Shown: piece after piece, positions 42,408 through 50,359 of the stretch
Layout of the letters: each line of letters opens with the position of its first letter
How positions within the stretch are numbered: the stretch's first letter is position 1
Assembly (NCBI RefSeq): GCF_022835695.1
Contig: NZ_BQUV01000002.1
Span: 868,001-932,000 of the forward strand
DNA length: 64,000 bases
Source: Bradyrhizobium sp. Ce-3
GTDB taxonomy: Bacteria; Pseudomonadota; Alphaproteobacteria; Rhizobiales; Xanthobacteraceae
Direction of reading: 5' to 3'
Translations under genes and position numbers: made by a program
The notes under the pieces: generated by a model
Database searches by the model: none
Told to the model about the DNA's origin: nothing
Seen by the model: only the letters and a program-made list of their open reading frames with translations

Positions 42408-43511
42408 TCACGGTCGCGCGATGATGCCCCCGGTCATCGGGATCGGCACCCCCGTGGTGGCGGGATAGCTCAGCGGCAGGCCCTTGAGGCCGCGGGCGGC
42501 GAGGAAGCCGAACGCCTGGGCCTCGATCGCATCGGCCGCCCAGCCCAGCGCTTCGGCGGGCTCGACGGTTGCCGGCGCCAGGCGATCACGCAGCACCCGC
42601 AGCATCGTCAGGTTGGAGGCGCCGCCGCCGCAGATGATCCAGCTCTTCGGCCGCTTCGGCAGCAGCGGCACGATGCGGGCGATCGCCGCGGCGGTGAACG
42701 CGGTCAGGGTCGCGGCCCCATCGGCCGGCGCCACGGCACCAAGCTTGAGGCTGGCGAAGTCGTTGCGGTCGAGCGATTTCGGCGGCGGAGCCGAGAAGAA
42801 CGGCAGCTTGAGCGCGTGCGCGATCCAGGCCTCGTCGGGCCTGCCCTGCGCGGCGAACCGTCCCTCGGTGTCGAACGGCTGATGCATGTGGCGGAACATG
42901 AAGTCGTCGAGCAGCGCATTGCCCGGCCCGGTGTCGCAGGCGATCAGCGTATCCGTGCCGTCGATATAGGTGATGTTGGAGACGCCGCCGATATTGACCA
43001 CGACGATCGGCCCCTCGCGGTTGAGCGATTGTGCCAGCGCACGGTGGTAGACCGGCACGAACGGTGCGCCCTGCCCGCCGGCCTCGACGTCGGCGGCGCG
43101 GAAATCGTGCATCACCGGAATGTGGATCACCTTGGCCAGCGCCTGGGCATCGCCGATCTGCACCGTCAGCTTCCGCTCCGGGCGGTGCAGCACGGTCTGG
43201 CCATGGAACCCGACGATGTCGATCTCCTGGGCGGAGATCCGGTGCTGCGCCGTGAAATTGGCGACCGCCTCGGCATGGGCCGAGGTGACGGCCTGCTCGG
43301 CCTGCCGCAAGATCCCCGGCCGGGCGTCGCGCCGCGTCAGATGAACCGCCTCGGTCAGCGCCTGGCGCAGCAGGCTGCGCTCGCCTTCCGTGTAAGGTCG
43401 ATAGCCCGACGGTCCGAAGGCCTTGATCTGGCGGCCGTCGGTCTCGATCAATGCCACGTCGACCCCGTCGAGCGAGGTACCGCTCATCAGACCGAGTGCC
43501 GTTAACATCAT
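42408..43511 (-). CDS. anmK: Anhydro-N-acetylmuramic acid kinase
   Basis: A 367-residue peptidoglycan-recycling kinase converting anhydro-MurNAc to MurNAc-6-phosphate. Characteristic motifs are ALGLMSGTSLDGVDVALIETDG at the start, GFHGQTVLHRPERKLTVQIGD, FRAADVEAGGQGAPFVPVYH, VVNIGGVSNITYI, CDTGPGNALLDDF and WIICGGGASNLTML. The gene is divergent from tyrS, a linkage common in proteobacteria. ATG 43511 or 43508 may be used. Confidence 0.96.
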   Translation of the reverse strand: MMLTALGLMSGTSLDGVDVALIETDGRQIKAFGPSGYRPYTEGERSLLRQALTEAVHLTRRDARPGILRQAEQAVTSAHAEAVANFTAQHRISAQEIDIVGFHGQTVLHRPERKLTVQIGDAQALAKVIHIPVMHDFRAADVEAGGQGAPFVPVYHRALAQSLNREGPIVVVNIGGVSNITYIDGTDTLIACDTGPGNALLDDFMFRHMHQPFDTEGRFAAQGRPDEAWIAHALKLPFFSAPPPKSLDRNDFASLKLGAVAPADGAATLTAFTAAAIARIVPLLPKRPKSWIICGGGASNLTMLRVLRDRLAPATVEPAEALGWAADAIEAQAFGFLAARGLKGLPLSYPATTGVPIPMTGGIIARP

Positions 43512-43663
43512 GCTGGAAGCGCCCCAGCCGGGAACCCCCGGCTTGTCTCAAACAAGTACATCCTATAATGCCACTGCGCGTCCGCTCGCGGCAGCCTCGA
43601 GCCTCAAGGTTCCGCAAATAGATGCAAAAACCGTAAAACAAGAATGATCTGGCCAGCCGACAA

Positions 43664-44917
43664 ATGACTGCATTTAAATCGGATTTCCTGAACACTCTAC
43701 AGGAACGCGGCTTCGTCCACCAGTGCTCCGATTTCGAGGGGCTCGACGCGCTTGCCGCGAAGGGCGAGGCCACCGCCTATGTCGGCTATGACTGCACCGC
43801 GCCGTCGCTGCACATCGGCAACTTCCTCACCATGATGATGCTGTACTGGCTGCAGCAGAGCGGCAACAAGCCGATCACGCTGATGGGCGGCGGCACCACG
43901 ATGGTGGGCGACCCCTCCGGCAAGGACGAGACGCGCGCGATGCGCACGGTCGCGGAGATCGAAGCCAACAAGGCCTCGATCCGCGGCGTGTTCGCCAAGG
44001 TGCTGCGCTATGGCGACGGGCACTCCGACGCCATCATGCTCGACAACGCCGAGTGGCTGACCAAGCTGAACTGGATCGAGATGCTGCGCGACATCGGCCG
44101 GCACTTCTCGGTCAACCGCATGCTGACGATGGACTCGGTGCGGCTCCGGCTCGAGCGCGAGCAGGAGATGAGCTTCATCGAGTTCAACTACATGGTCTGC
44201 CAGGCCTACGACTTCGTAGAGCTGTCGCGCCGCACCGGCTGCCGGCTGCAGATGGGCGGTTCCGACCAGTGGGGCAACATCGTCAACGGCGTCGATCTCG
44301 GCCGCCGCATGGGCACGCCGCAACTGTTCGCGCTGACCACGCCGCTGCTCACCACCGCCTCCGGCGACAAGATGGGCAAGACCGCGAAGGGCGCGGTGTG
44401 GCTCAACGCCGACCAGTTCTCGCCGTACGATTTTTGGCAATACTGGCGCAACGTCGAGGACGCCGACGTCGTCAAGTTCCTCAAGCTGTTCACCATCCTG
44501 CCGATCAGCGAGATCAGCAAGCTCGCCGCGCTCGGCGGCAGCGAGATCAACGAAGCCAAGAAGGTGCTCGCGACCGAGGCGACCGCCCTGCTCCATGGCC
44601 GCGATGCCGCCAACGAGGCGGCAGAGACCGCGCGCCGCACCTTCGAGGAAGGCGCGCTGGCCGAAACCTTGCCGACGGTGGAAATTCCGCGCGGCGAATT
44701 TGAAGCCGGGGTCGGCGTGCTGGCCGCCTTCGTCAAGGCCGAGCTCGTCGCCTCCAACGGCGAGGCGCGCCGGCAGATCAAGGGCGGCGGACTGCGCGTC
44801 AACGATGCCGCCGTCACCGACGAGAAGATGCTGCTGACACCGGCCAACCTGACGCCGGAAGGCGTGGTCAAGCTGTCGCTCGGCAAGAAGCGCCACGTCC
44901 TGCTGAAGCCTGCATAG
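43664..44917 (+). CDS. tyrS: Tyrosyl-tRNA synthetase
   Basis: A 417-residue class I synthetase charging tRNA-Tyr. The HIGH-equivalent HIGNF is at about residue 50, tyrosine-binding [29 protein letters not shown] follows, and the KMSKS-equivalent is [11 protein letters not shown]. The C-terminal 80 residues contain an S4-type RNA-binding domain ([21 protein letters not shown]). Length is normal for bacterial TyrS. ATG 43664 opens [20 protein letters not shown]. Confidence 0.97.
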   Translation: MTAFKSDFLNTLQERGFVHQCSDFEGLDALAAKGEATAYVGYDCTAPSLHIGNFLTMMMLYWLQQSGNKPITLMGGGTTMVGDPSGKDETRAMRTVAEIEANKASIRGVFAKVLRYGDGHSDAIMLDNAEWLTKLNWIEMLRDIGRHFSVNRMLTMDSVRLRLEREQEMSFIEFNYMVCQAYDFVELSRRTGCRLQMGGSDQWGNIVNGVDLGRRMGTPQLFALTTPLLTTASGDKMGKTAKGAVWLNADQFSPYDFWQYWRNVEDADVVKFLKLFTILPISEISKLAALGGSEINEAKKVLATEATALLHGRDAANEAAETARRTFEEGALAETLPTVEIPRGEFEAGVGVLAAFVKAELVASNGEARRQIKGGGLRVNDAAVTDEKMLLTPANLTPEGVVKLSLGKKRHVLLKPA

Positions 44918-44974
44918 GCGCATTCGCATTTGTCGGTTGTGGGGAGCGCCCAAAGCGCGCTCCCTGCTTTGCAC

Positions 44975-46222
44975 ATGGACCAGGCCACGTCTCCGAACCA
45001 CACGCTGGCAACGCCGGAAAAACAGTCGCGCGTCGCGCTGAACGTGCTCGCGCTCTGCTTCGTGCTGTCGGTGCTCGGCCGCGGCCTCAGTGACAGCTTC
45101 ACGGTGTTCCTGAAACCGATCTCGGAGAATTTCGGCTGGGACCGTGCCTCCGTCGTGTCGGTCTACTCGCTGACCTGGCTCGCCAGCGGCCTCACCGCGC
45201 CCCTGGTCGGACGCCTGTTTGACCGCTCCGGTCCGCGCCTGGTCTATGCGCTCGGCCTGTCGCTGCTCGGCTGCGCGTTCCTGATCGCCTCGCGCGCGCA
45301 AGCGCTCTGGCAGTTCCAGCTCAGCGTCGGCCTCTGCGTCGGTTTCGGCACCGCGCTGATCGGCAATGTCTCGAACTCGATCCTGCTCGGCCGCTGGTTC
45401 GGCCCAAAGCTGCCGACGGCGATGGCCGTGATGTATTCGGCGACCGGCGCCGGCCTGCTCCTGGTGCTGCCGCTGTCGCAGGTGCTGATCGACCGGATCG
45501 GCTGGCGCGAGGCCTATCAGGTGTTCGGCGTCAGTGCGCTCTGCCTGCTGGTTCCGCTCGTCTTGCTGCCGTGGCGTCTGCTCGCCGGCGGATCGCCACA
45601 CATCGTCAGGAAGGCAGAGGCCAGCCTGGCCGAAGAAGGCTGGACGTTGCTTGCCGCGATGCGCCACCACGCCTTCTGGGCATTGTTCTCCACGTTCTTC
45701 TTCACGGCGGTCGCGATGTATGCGCTGACCGCGCAGATCGTCGCCTATCTGATCGACGTCGGCTTCCCGCCGCTGCAGGCCGCCACCGCCTGGGGCTTCT
45801 CCGGTGTCGCGCTGTTCGTCGGCATGCTCGGCGTGTCCACGCTCGACGGCATCATCGGCCGTAGGCCTAGCGTGCTGTTCAGCTACGGCGTCTCGATCCT
45901 CGGCATCATCCTGCTCTGGCTGTTGCAATGGTATCCGAACTACTGGCTGCTGACCGGCTTCATCGTCTGCTTCGGCAGCATGATCGGCTCGCGCGGCCCC
46001 TTGATCACCGCGACCGCGCTGAAGATCTTCCGCGGCGAGCGCGTCGGCACGATCTACGGCACCATCATGATCGGCAGCGGCCTCGGCTCCGGCCTCGGCT
46101 CATGGGGCGGCGGTCTGCTGCATGACTGGACCCACAGTTACAATCCGCTGATCGCCTTCGCGCTGGTCAACGTGGTGCTCGGCATGATTCCGTTCCTGGT
46201 GGTGCCGGCGCTGCGGCGCTAG
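44975..46222 (+). CDS. Major facilitator superfamily transporter
   Basis: About 415 residues with twelve predicted helices. The first half has VLSVLGRGLSDSFTVFLKPISENFGWDRASVVS and the loop motif GLTAPLVGRLFDRSGPRLV; the second half includes GMLGVSTLDGIIGRRPSVLFSYG and GTIYGTIMIGSGLGSGLGSW. This resembles the monocarboxylate/oxalate-formate antiporter branch, but the substrate is unknown. It starts 57 bp after tyrS; ATG 44975 lacks a clear ribosome site, and TTG 44930 is in frame. Its last 11 codons are repeated 4 kb downstream at 50247-50282. Confidence 0.85.
   Translation: MDQATSPNHTLATPEKQSRVALNVLALCFVLSVLGRGLSDSFTVFLKPISENFGWDRASVVSVYSLTWLASGLTAPLVGRLFDRSGPRLVYALGLSLLGCAFLIASRAQALWQFQLSVGLCVGFGTALIGNVSNSILLGRWFGPKLPTAMAVMYSATGAGLLLVLPLSQVLIDRIGWREAYQVFGVSALCLLVPLVLLPWRLLAGGSPHIVRKAEASLAEEGWTLLAAMRHHAFWALFSTFFFTAVAMYALTAQIVAYLIDVGFPPLQAATAWGFSGVALFVGMLGVSTLDGIIGRRPSVLFSYGVSILGIILLWLLQWYPNYWLLTGFIVCFGSMIGSRGPLITATALKIFRGERVGTIYGTIMIGSGLGSGLGSWGGGLLHDWTHSYNPLIAFALVNVVLGMIPFLVVPALRR
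46190..46220 (+). repeat. Left copy of a 31-bp direct repeat (MFS gene 3' end)
   Basis: CCGTTCCTGGTGGTGCC and the next 14 bases are identical to 50250-50280; with one mismatch the match extends three bases to the left. It encodes the last residues PFLVVPALRR of the MFS protein and ends inside its stop codon. Confidence 0.92.
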
Positions 46223-46338
46223 CTGGGGCGCATTGAGGCGGGATTTGTCCAGGTTCGGGTTGCGCTGACGCGAGCAGCTCCCCCTAAAATTGCACACTCC
46301 GCTGCGGTGCAGTACCATACGCCAAAACAGGCTGTGCA

Positions 46339-47427
46339 ATGTCCCGACTGGTCGACCGGATCTACGAATGCGCCTTTGTACCCGACCTGTGGCCGGAGAT
46401 TTTGGCGAAATTGGTGCACATCGACGGCGGGATGTCCGGCTGGTTATGTATCTCAAACGGAAACGTCGTCCGATGGGCCGCTTCAAGTCAGGAGGCCCGA
46501 GGTGATTTAAGGCCCTTGATGGAGAGCGGATGGATTCCGCGATCGGAACGCTTCAACCGACTGCTGCGGGCGAAACACGCCGGCTTCATACCGGACAGCA
46601 TTCTCTATACGCCCGAAGAAATGCGCAATGATCCAGCATACCGGGACATGTTGTACCCCCGCGGCATGGGGTGGGCCTCGGCGACGGCGATAGCGCTGCC
46701 AACGGGCGATGACATGGTGATCGCGCTGGAACGAGCCTATGATCAGGGATCGGCGTCGCCCGCAGTGCTTGAATCTCTCAACGAGTTGCACGCTCACTTG
46801 GCCAGGGCCTCGTTTGTCGCGGCCCGCATGCGATTGGAGCAAGCCCGGGTCGCGACCCAGACGCTCGCTCTTCTCGGTATTCCTGCACTGGTTTTCGCGG
46901 ACGGCGGAAAAGCCGTCGCTGCGAACCACTTGATCGAAATGCTGAGCGGCTTCGTTCTCTGGCGGGCGAATGATCGGGTCTCGTTGATGGACGCCGCGGC
47001 CGACGCCCTGTTGTGCGACGCCATGGCCAAGGTGGATCGGGATGACACCCCGAGTGTGCGGTCATTTCCCGTCCGCAATAGGGACTCCGCGATGATTGCG
47101 CATGTCGTCCCGATCCGCGGTTCGGCGCGAGACATATTTTCCCGCTGCGTCGCCATGTTAATGCTGACACCCGTGACAAGGCCGGAAGCCCCGTCGGTCG
47201 ACCTCATACGATCCCTTTTTGATTTGACCCCTTCCGAGGCGCGCGTCGCTCGCGGCTTGGCCGCCGGCCAAACGGTGAATGACATAGCGGCGGAAAGCGG
47301 CACATCCACGAATACCGTTCGCACACATGTCAAGGTCGTGCTGACGAAGACCGGTTATAGCCGGCAGGCGGACGTGGTCGCGTTGCTGAATGGACTCCGG
47401 CCGCCCGGCTTCACGAACGACGCTTGA
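46339..47427 (+). CDS. LuxR-type HTH transcriptional regulator
   Basis: A 362-residue protein. The C-terminal 65 residues form a LuxR/FixJ HTH: LIRSLFDLTPSEARVARGLAAGQTVNDIAAESGTSTNTVRTHVKVVLTKTG (seen as SEARVARGLAAGQTVNDIAA and SGTSTNTVRTHVKVVLTKTG). The N-terminal part (VDRIYECAFVPDLWPEILAKLVHIDGG) lacks an autoinducer-binding motif or receiver domain and matches a group of orphan LuxR proteins found in Bradyrhizobium. Codon use is less GC-biased than in tyrS or the MFS gene. It precedes the two RTX genes by 276 bp on the same strand and may control them. Confidence 0.85.
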   Translation: MSRLVDRIYECAFVPDLWPEILAKLVHIDGGMSGWLCISNGNVVRWAASSQEARGDLRPLMESGWIPRSERFNRLLRAKHAGFIPDSILYTPEEMRNDPAYRDMLYPRGMGWASATAIALPTGDDMVIALERAYDQGSASPAVLESLNELHAHLARASFVAARMRLEQARVATQTLALLGIPALVFADGGKAVAANHLIEMLSGFVLWRANDRVSLMDAAADALLCDAMAKVDRDDTPSVRSFPVRNRDSAMIAHVVPIRGSARDIFSRCVAMLMLTPVTRPEAPSVDLIRSLFDLTPSEARVARGLAAGQTVNDIAAESGTSTNTVRTHVKVVLTKTGYSRQADVVALLNGLRPPGFTNDA

Positions 47428-47703
47428 TATCCGCGCGACTGGTCGGACGCTCCTTCGCCGGCGATTGGCAAGATTCTTCGTGACGAACAAATGCAAGTGC
47501 TCTCACTTGCGCTTCCCTCAAGGCCAACGGGAAGATCATAGCGAACATCAGCAAAAATGATCGCCGTCTCACCAATCTTGGTGAGGCGAACCTGTCGCTG
47601 CGCGCCGTAAATGGCGGCTTCAAGTTTCGAGGTCCCAATTTGCAGCCGCCTTCAGGTCATTGGCCGGCTCGACGAAGAGCCGATATTTTGATGGAGATTT
47701 TTC
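47428..47703. other. Intergenic region before the first RTX gene
   Basis: No gene found. The region is relatively A+T-rich and holds an inverted repeat around 47567-47584 (CTCACCAA-TC-TTGGTGAG), a possible regulator site for the adjacent LuxR-type protein. A good ribosome site, ATGGAGATTTTTC, precedes ATG 47704. Confidence 0.45.
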
Positions 47704-48831
47704 ATGCCCGTATTCTACGGCACCAGCAGCCAAGATGTTGAATTCGCGACAGACAACTTCGATTCCCTCTATGGGGGGCAAGGCGACGATATCCTTGCAA
47801 GCAGCATCATCGGCTTCGACTATTGGGACGGCGGCGAAGGCAATGATGCTCTGCAGGCGATTTGGGACAGCTCAGCCTGGGGCAATTTCTATGGAGGCGA
47901 TGGCAACGACTTCATCCAGGGAGGCAACAGCGTTGCCGTACAACAAGAGTACGGTGGGAGCGGCGACGACCTCGTTATGGACGACACCGCCGGCTTGACG
48001 ACACAGAGTCACTACATTGATGGCGGCGCCGGGAGTGACGGCCTCTACGGTTCAAACGGAAGCGATACGATCTTCGGCGGCGAAGGCAGTGACGACGGGC
48101 GGAGTATCACGGTCGAACTCCACGGGGCGGCGGCTTCAGGACTGTACGGCGCCGCCGGAAACGACGTCCTGTTCGGCGGCGATGGCGACGACCTGCTGTT
48201 CGGCGGCGATGGCGACGACATGACGTATGGCGGCAGCGGCAACGATACGTCGTATGGCGGCAACGGCAACGATACGATGGTTGGAGATGACGGCGCCGAC
48301 CTGCTGGAAGGCGACGCCGGCGACGACTGGATCTACATGGGCGGCGGCGACGGCGGCAACGCCTACGGCGGAACCGGAAACGACGTCATCATCGCCACCC
48401 AGGGCCGCGTGGTCGAGAACGGCGACGACGGCAACGACGTCATGTACGGCGCCAAGGGCAACGACTATTTCTATGGCGGCAATGGCGACGATACCATGTA
48501 TGGCGGCGATGGCGTCGACGTGCTGCTCGGTGGCGCCGGCAACGACTATTTCGACGGCGGTACCGGCGTGAACTACTATTTCGGCGGCGGCGGCAACAAT
48601 ACGTTTGTCTCCAACGACGTGCCGAGTGTCCAGGTGATTCAGGACTTCAACGCAGCCACCGATACGGTGCAGTTCAACGGATCCGGCTTCACGTCGTTTG
48701 CGGATGTGCTGTCGCACTCCTTCCAGAACGGCGCCTACTTCGTCGTCCAGGTCGACGGCGACACCGCGGTCTGGCTGAACGGTGCTACGGCAAGCACGGT
48801 CACGGCGGCCAATTTCAGCATCGTCTCGTAG
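47704..48831 (+). CDS. RTX-repeat calcium-binding protein, first of a tandem pair
   Basis: A 375-residue protein made almost entirely of glycine- and aspartate-rich nonapeptides (GGDGDDLLF, GGSGNDTSY, GGNGNDTMV and others), the hemolysin-type calcium-binding beta-roll. No catalytic domain and no N-terminal signal peptide are present. The C-terminal 60 residues (VQFNGSGFTSFADVLSHSFQNGAYFVVQVDGD, ending TAANFSIVS) look like a type I secretion signal region. Secretion through an ABC exporter is inferred; no exporter gene is nearby. It has the same length as the next gene and strong similarity, especially over residues 230-300. Confidence 0.88.
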   Translation: MPVFYGTSSQDVEFATDNFDSLYGGQGDDILASSIIGFDYWDGGEGNDALQAIWDSSAWGNFYGGDGNDFIQGGNSVAVQQEYGGSGDDLVMDDTAGLTTQSHYIDGGAGSDGLYGSNGSDTIFGGEGSDDGRSITVELHGAAASGLYGAAGNDVLFGGDGDDLLFGGDGDDMTYGGSGNDTSYGGNGNDTMVGDDGADLLEGDAGDDWIYMGGGDGGNAYGGTGNDVIIATQGRVVENGDDGNDVMYGAKGNDYFYGGNGDDTMYGGDGVDVLLGGAGNDYFDGGTGVNYYFGGGGNNTFVSNDVPSVQVIQDFNAATDTVQFNGSGFTSFADVLSHSFQNGAYFVVQVDGDTAVWLNGATASTVTAANFSIVS

Positions 48832-48962
48832 CTTCTTCAAAGCCATTCGGCGACGGCGATTCCTCCCGGCGTCGCCGCTCGTACAAACCAGCACGGCTCC
48901 CAGTCCTGTGGTCGCCTCCCGTTTTGGCCGGCCCGACAAGAGCAAATTGAAGGACACATTTC

Positions 48963-50090
48963 ATGCCGGTTTACTACGGTGATAGCTCGAACAATGTCGC
49001 AGGGGAGTCCGCTGGTTACGACTCACTCTACGGCGGCCAGGGTGACGACGTGCTGGGAAGCAGCATCGCCGGTTTCGACTACTGGGACGGCGGCGAAGGT
49101 AACGACTTCCTGTACGCGGTATGGTCCAGCCCGGCTTGGGGCAACTTCTACGGCGGCGACGGCAATGACTTCATCCGGGGCGGCAACACCCCCATTACCC
49201 AGCAGGAATATGGCGGCGCCGGCGACGACTGGATCCAGGACGATGCAGGCGGCCTGGCAACGCAGGCCCATATTCTCGACGGTGGTGCCGGCAGCGATCG
49301 TCTGGAAGGCTCCAACGGCAACGATACGATCTACGGCGGCGATGGGAACGATAGTGGCGCCAATATCGTGGTCTGGGACATCGAAACCGCGGCGCCGGGT
49401 CTGTACGGCAACGGCGGCGACGACGTGATCGCAGGCGGCGCCGGCGATGACCTCATATTCGGCGGCGATGGCAACGACCAGACGTATGGCGGCGACGGCA
49501 ATGACACGTCGTACGGCGGCAACGGCAACGACACGATGGTCGGCAATGACGGCACCGATCTGATCGAAGGCGATGCCGGCGACGACTGGATCTACATGAG
49601 TTCCGGCGATCTCAGCAACGGCTATGGCGGAGCGGGCAACGACGTCCTGATCGCGACCCAGGGTTCCGTGGTCGAGAACGGCGACGACGGCAATGACGTC
49701 ATGTACGGCGCCAAGGGCAACGATTATTTCTACGGCGGCAATGGCGACGACACCATGTATGGCGGTGACGGCGTCGACGTTCTGCTCGGCGGCGCCGGCA
49801 ATGACTATTTCGACGGCGGCACCGGCGTGAATTATTACTTCGGCGGCGGCGGCAACAATACGTTCGTCTCGAGCAACTCCCCGGCCGTTGAGGTGGTGCA
49901 GGACTGGAATGCGGGCACGGATACCGTGCAGCTCAACGGCTCGGGCTTCGGTTCATTCGCCGATGTGCTGTCGCACTCGTACCAGAACGGCGCCTACTTC
50001 GTGATCCAGGTCAACGCCGATACGGCCGTGTGGCTGAACGGCGCGACCGCAGCCACGGTCACGGCGGCGAATTTCTCGATCGTGAGCTAG
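48963..50090 (+). CDS. RTX-repeat calcium-binding protein, second of a tandem pair
   Basis: Also exactly 375 residues and aligned end to end with the preceding RTX protein: both begin MPV-Y/F-YG, both have GFDYWDGGEGND and AWGNFYGGDGNDFI, and a stretch of more than 60 residues starting ENGDDGNDVMYGAKGNDYF is identical. Differences gather in the N-terminal 220 residues. Calcium-binding nonapeptides fill the body and the end is TAANFSIVS as in the first copy. A ribosome site GAAGGACAC precedes ATG 48963. It probably arose by tandem duplication; a surface or extracellular role after type I secretion is inferred. Confidence 0.88.
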   Translation: MPVYYGDSSNNVAGESAGYDSLYGGQGDDVLGSSIAGFDYWDGGEGNDFLYAVWSSPAWGNFYGGDGNDFIRGGNTPITQQEYGGAGDDWIQDDAGGLATQAHILDGGAGSDRLEGSNGNDTIYGGDGNDSGANIVVWDIETAAPGLYGNGGDDVIAGGAGDDLIFGGDGNDQTYGGDGNDTSYGGNGNDTMVGNDGTDLIEGDAGDDWIYMSSGDLSNGYGGAGNDVLIATQGSVVENGDDGNDVMYGAKGNDYFYGGNGDDTMYGGDGVDVLLGGAGNDYFDGGTGVNYYFGGGGNNTFVSSNSPAVEVVQDWNAGTDTVQLNGSGFGSFADVLSHSYQNGAYFVIQVNADTAVWLNGATAATVTAANFSIVS

Positions 50091-50249
50091 CCAATTCTCA
50101 AGGTGCGCCTTGCGGAGAAACCTGCGATGCAGTCACTCCGGCTGGAGCTTGTCGTTGTCCCGTAGCTGATCACCTTCACAGACCGGAGCGCTGCAGCGTC
50201 CGAATGAATGCGACTTCGACGTTGCCCGTGCTTGCGGCGCCGCCTCATC

Positions 50250-50280
50250 CCGTTCCTGGTGGTGCCGGCGCTGCGGCGCT
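50250..50280 (+). repeat. Right copy of the 31-bp direct repeat (remnant of MFS gene end)
   Basis: Identical to 46190-46220. Read in the same frame from 50247 it encodes IPFLVVPALRR followed by TGA (50280-50282), where the functional MFS gene has TAG. There is no coding sequence before it, so it is a detached gene end. Confidence 0.92.
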
Positions 50281-50359
50281 GATGAACGTTAGCAGCCTCG
50301 TCGCCCCCAGAGACGCGACCTGAAAGTCTGGGATATCGCCTCGTGCCCCATCTCCGACA

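Larger units (their letters stand above)
46221..50280. mobile_element. 4.06-kb islet bounded by direct repeats, carrying luxR-type and RTX genes
   Basis: The unit consists of everything between the two copies of the 31-bp repeat plus one repeat copy. It contains three genes on one strand: a LuxR-type regulator and two tandem RTX proteins. The right repeat reproduces the last codons and a stop codon of the MFS gene, the typical trace of an insertion at a gene's 3' end that regenerated that end. No integrase or transposase is inside, so the mechanism is unknown. The luxR part is visibly less GC-rich than flanking genes. Confidence 0.6.

Noticed and set aside
43697-45928. 743-codon minus-strand frame opposite tyrS and the MFS gene
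   Set aside because: It spans two well-supported genes on the other strand and its product is a low-information R/E/H/Q-rich sequence.
48849-48877. Hairpin between the two RTX genes as intrinsic terminator
   Set aside because: CGGCGACG and CGTCGCCG can pair, but the loop is 14 bases and no T-run follows, so the evidence is too weak.
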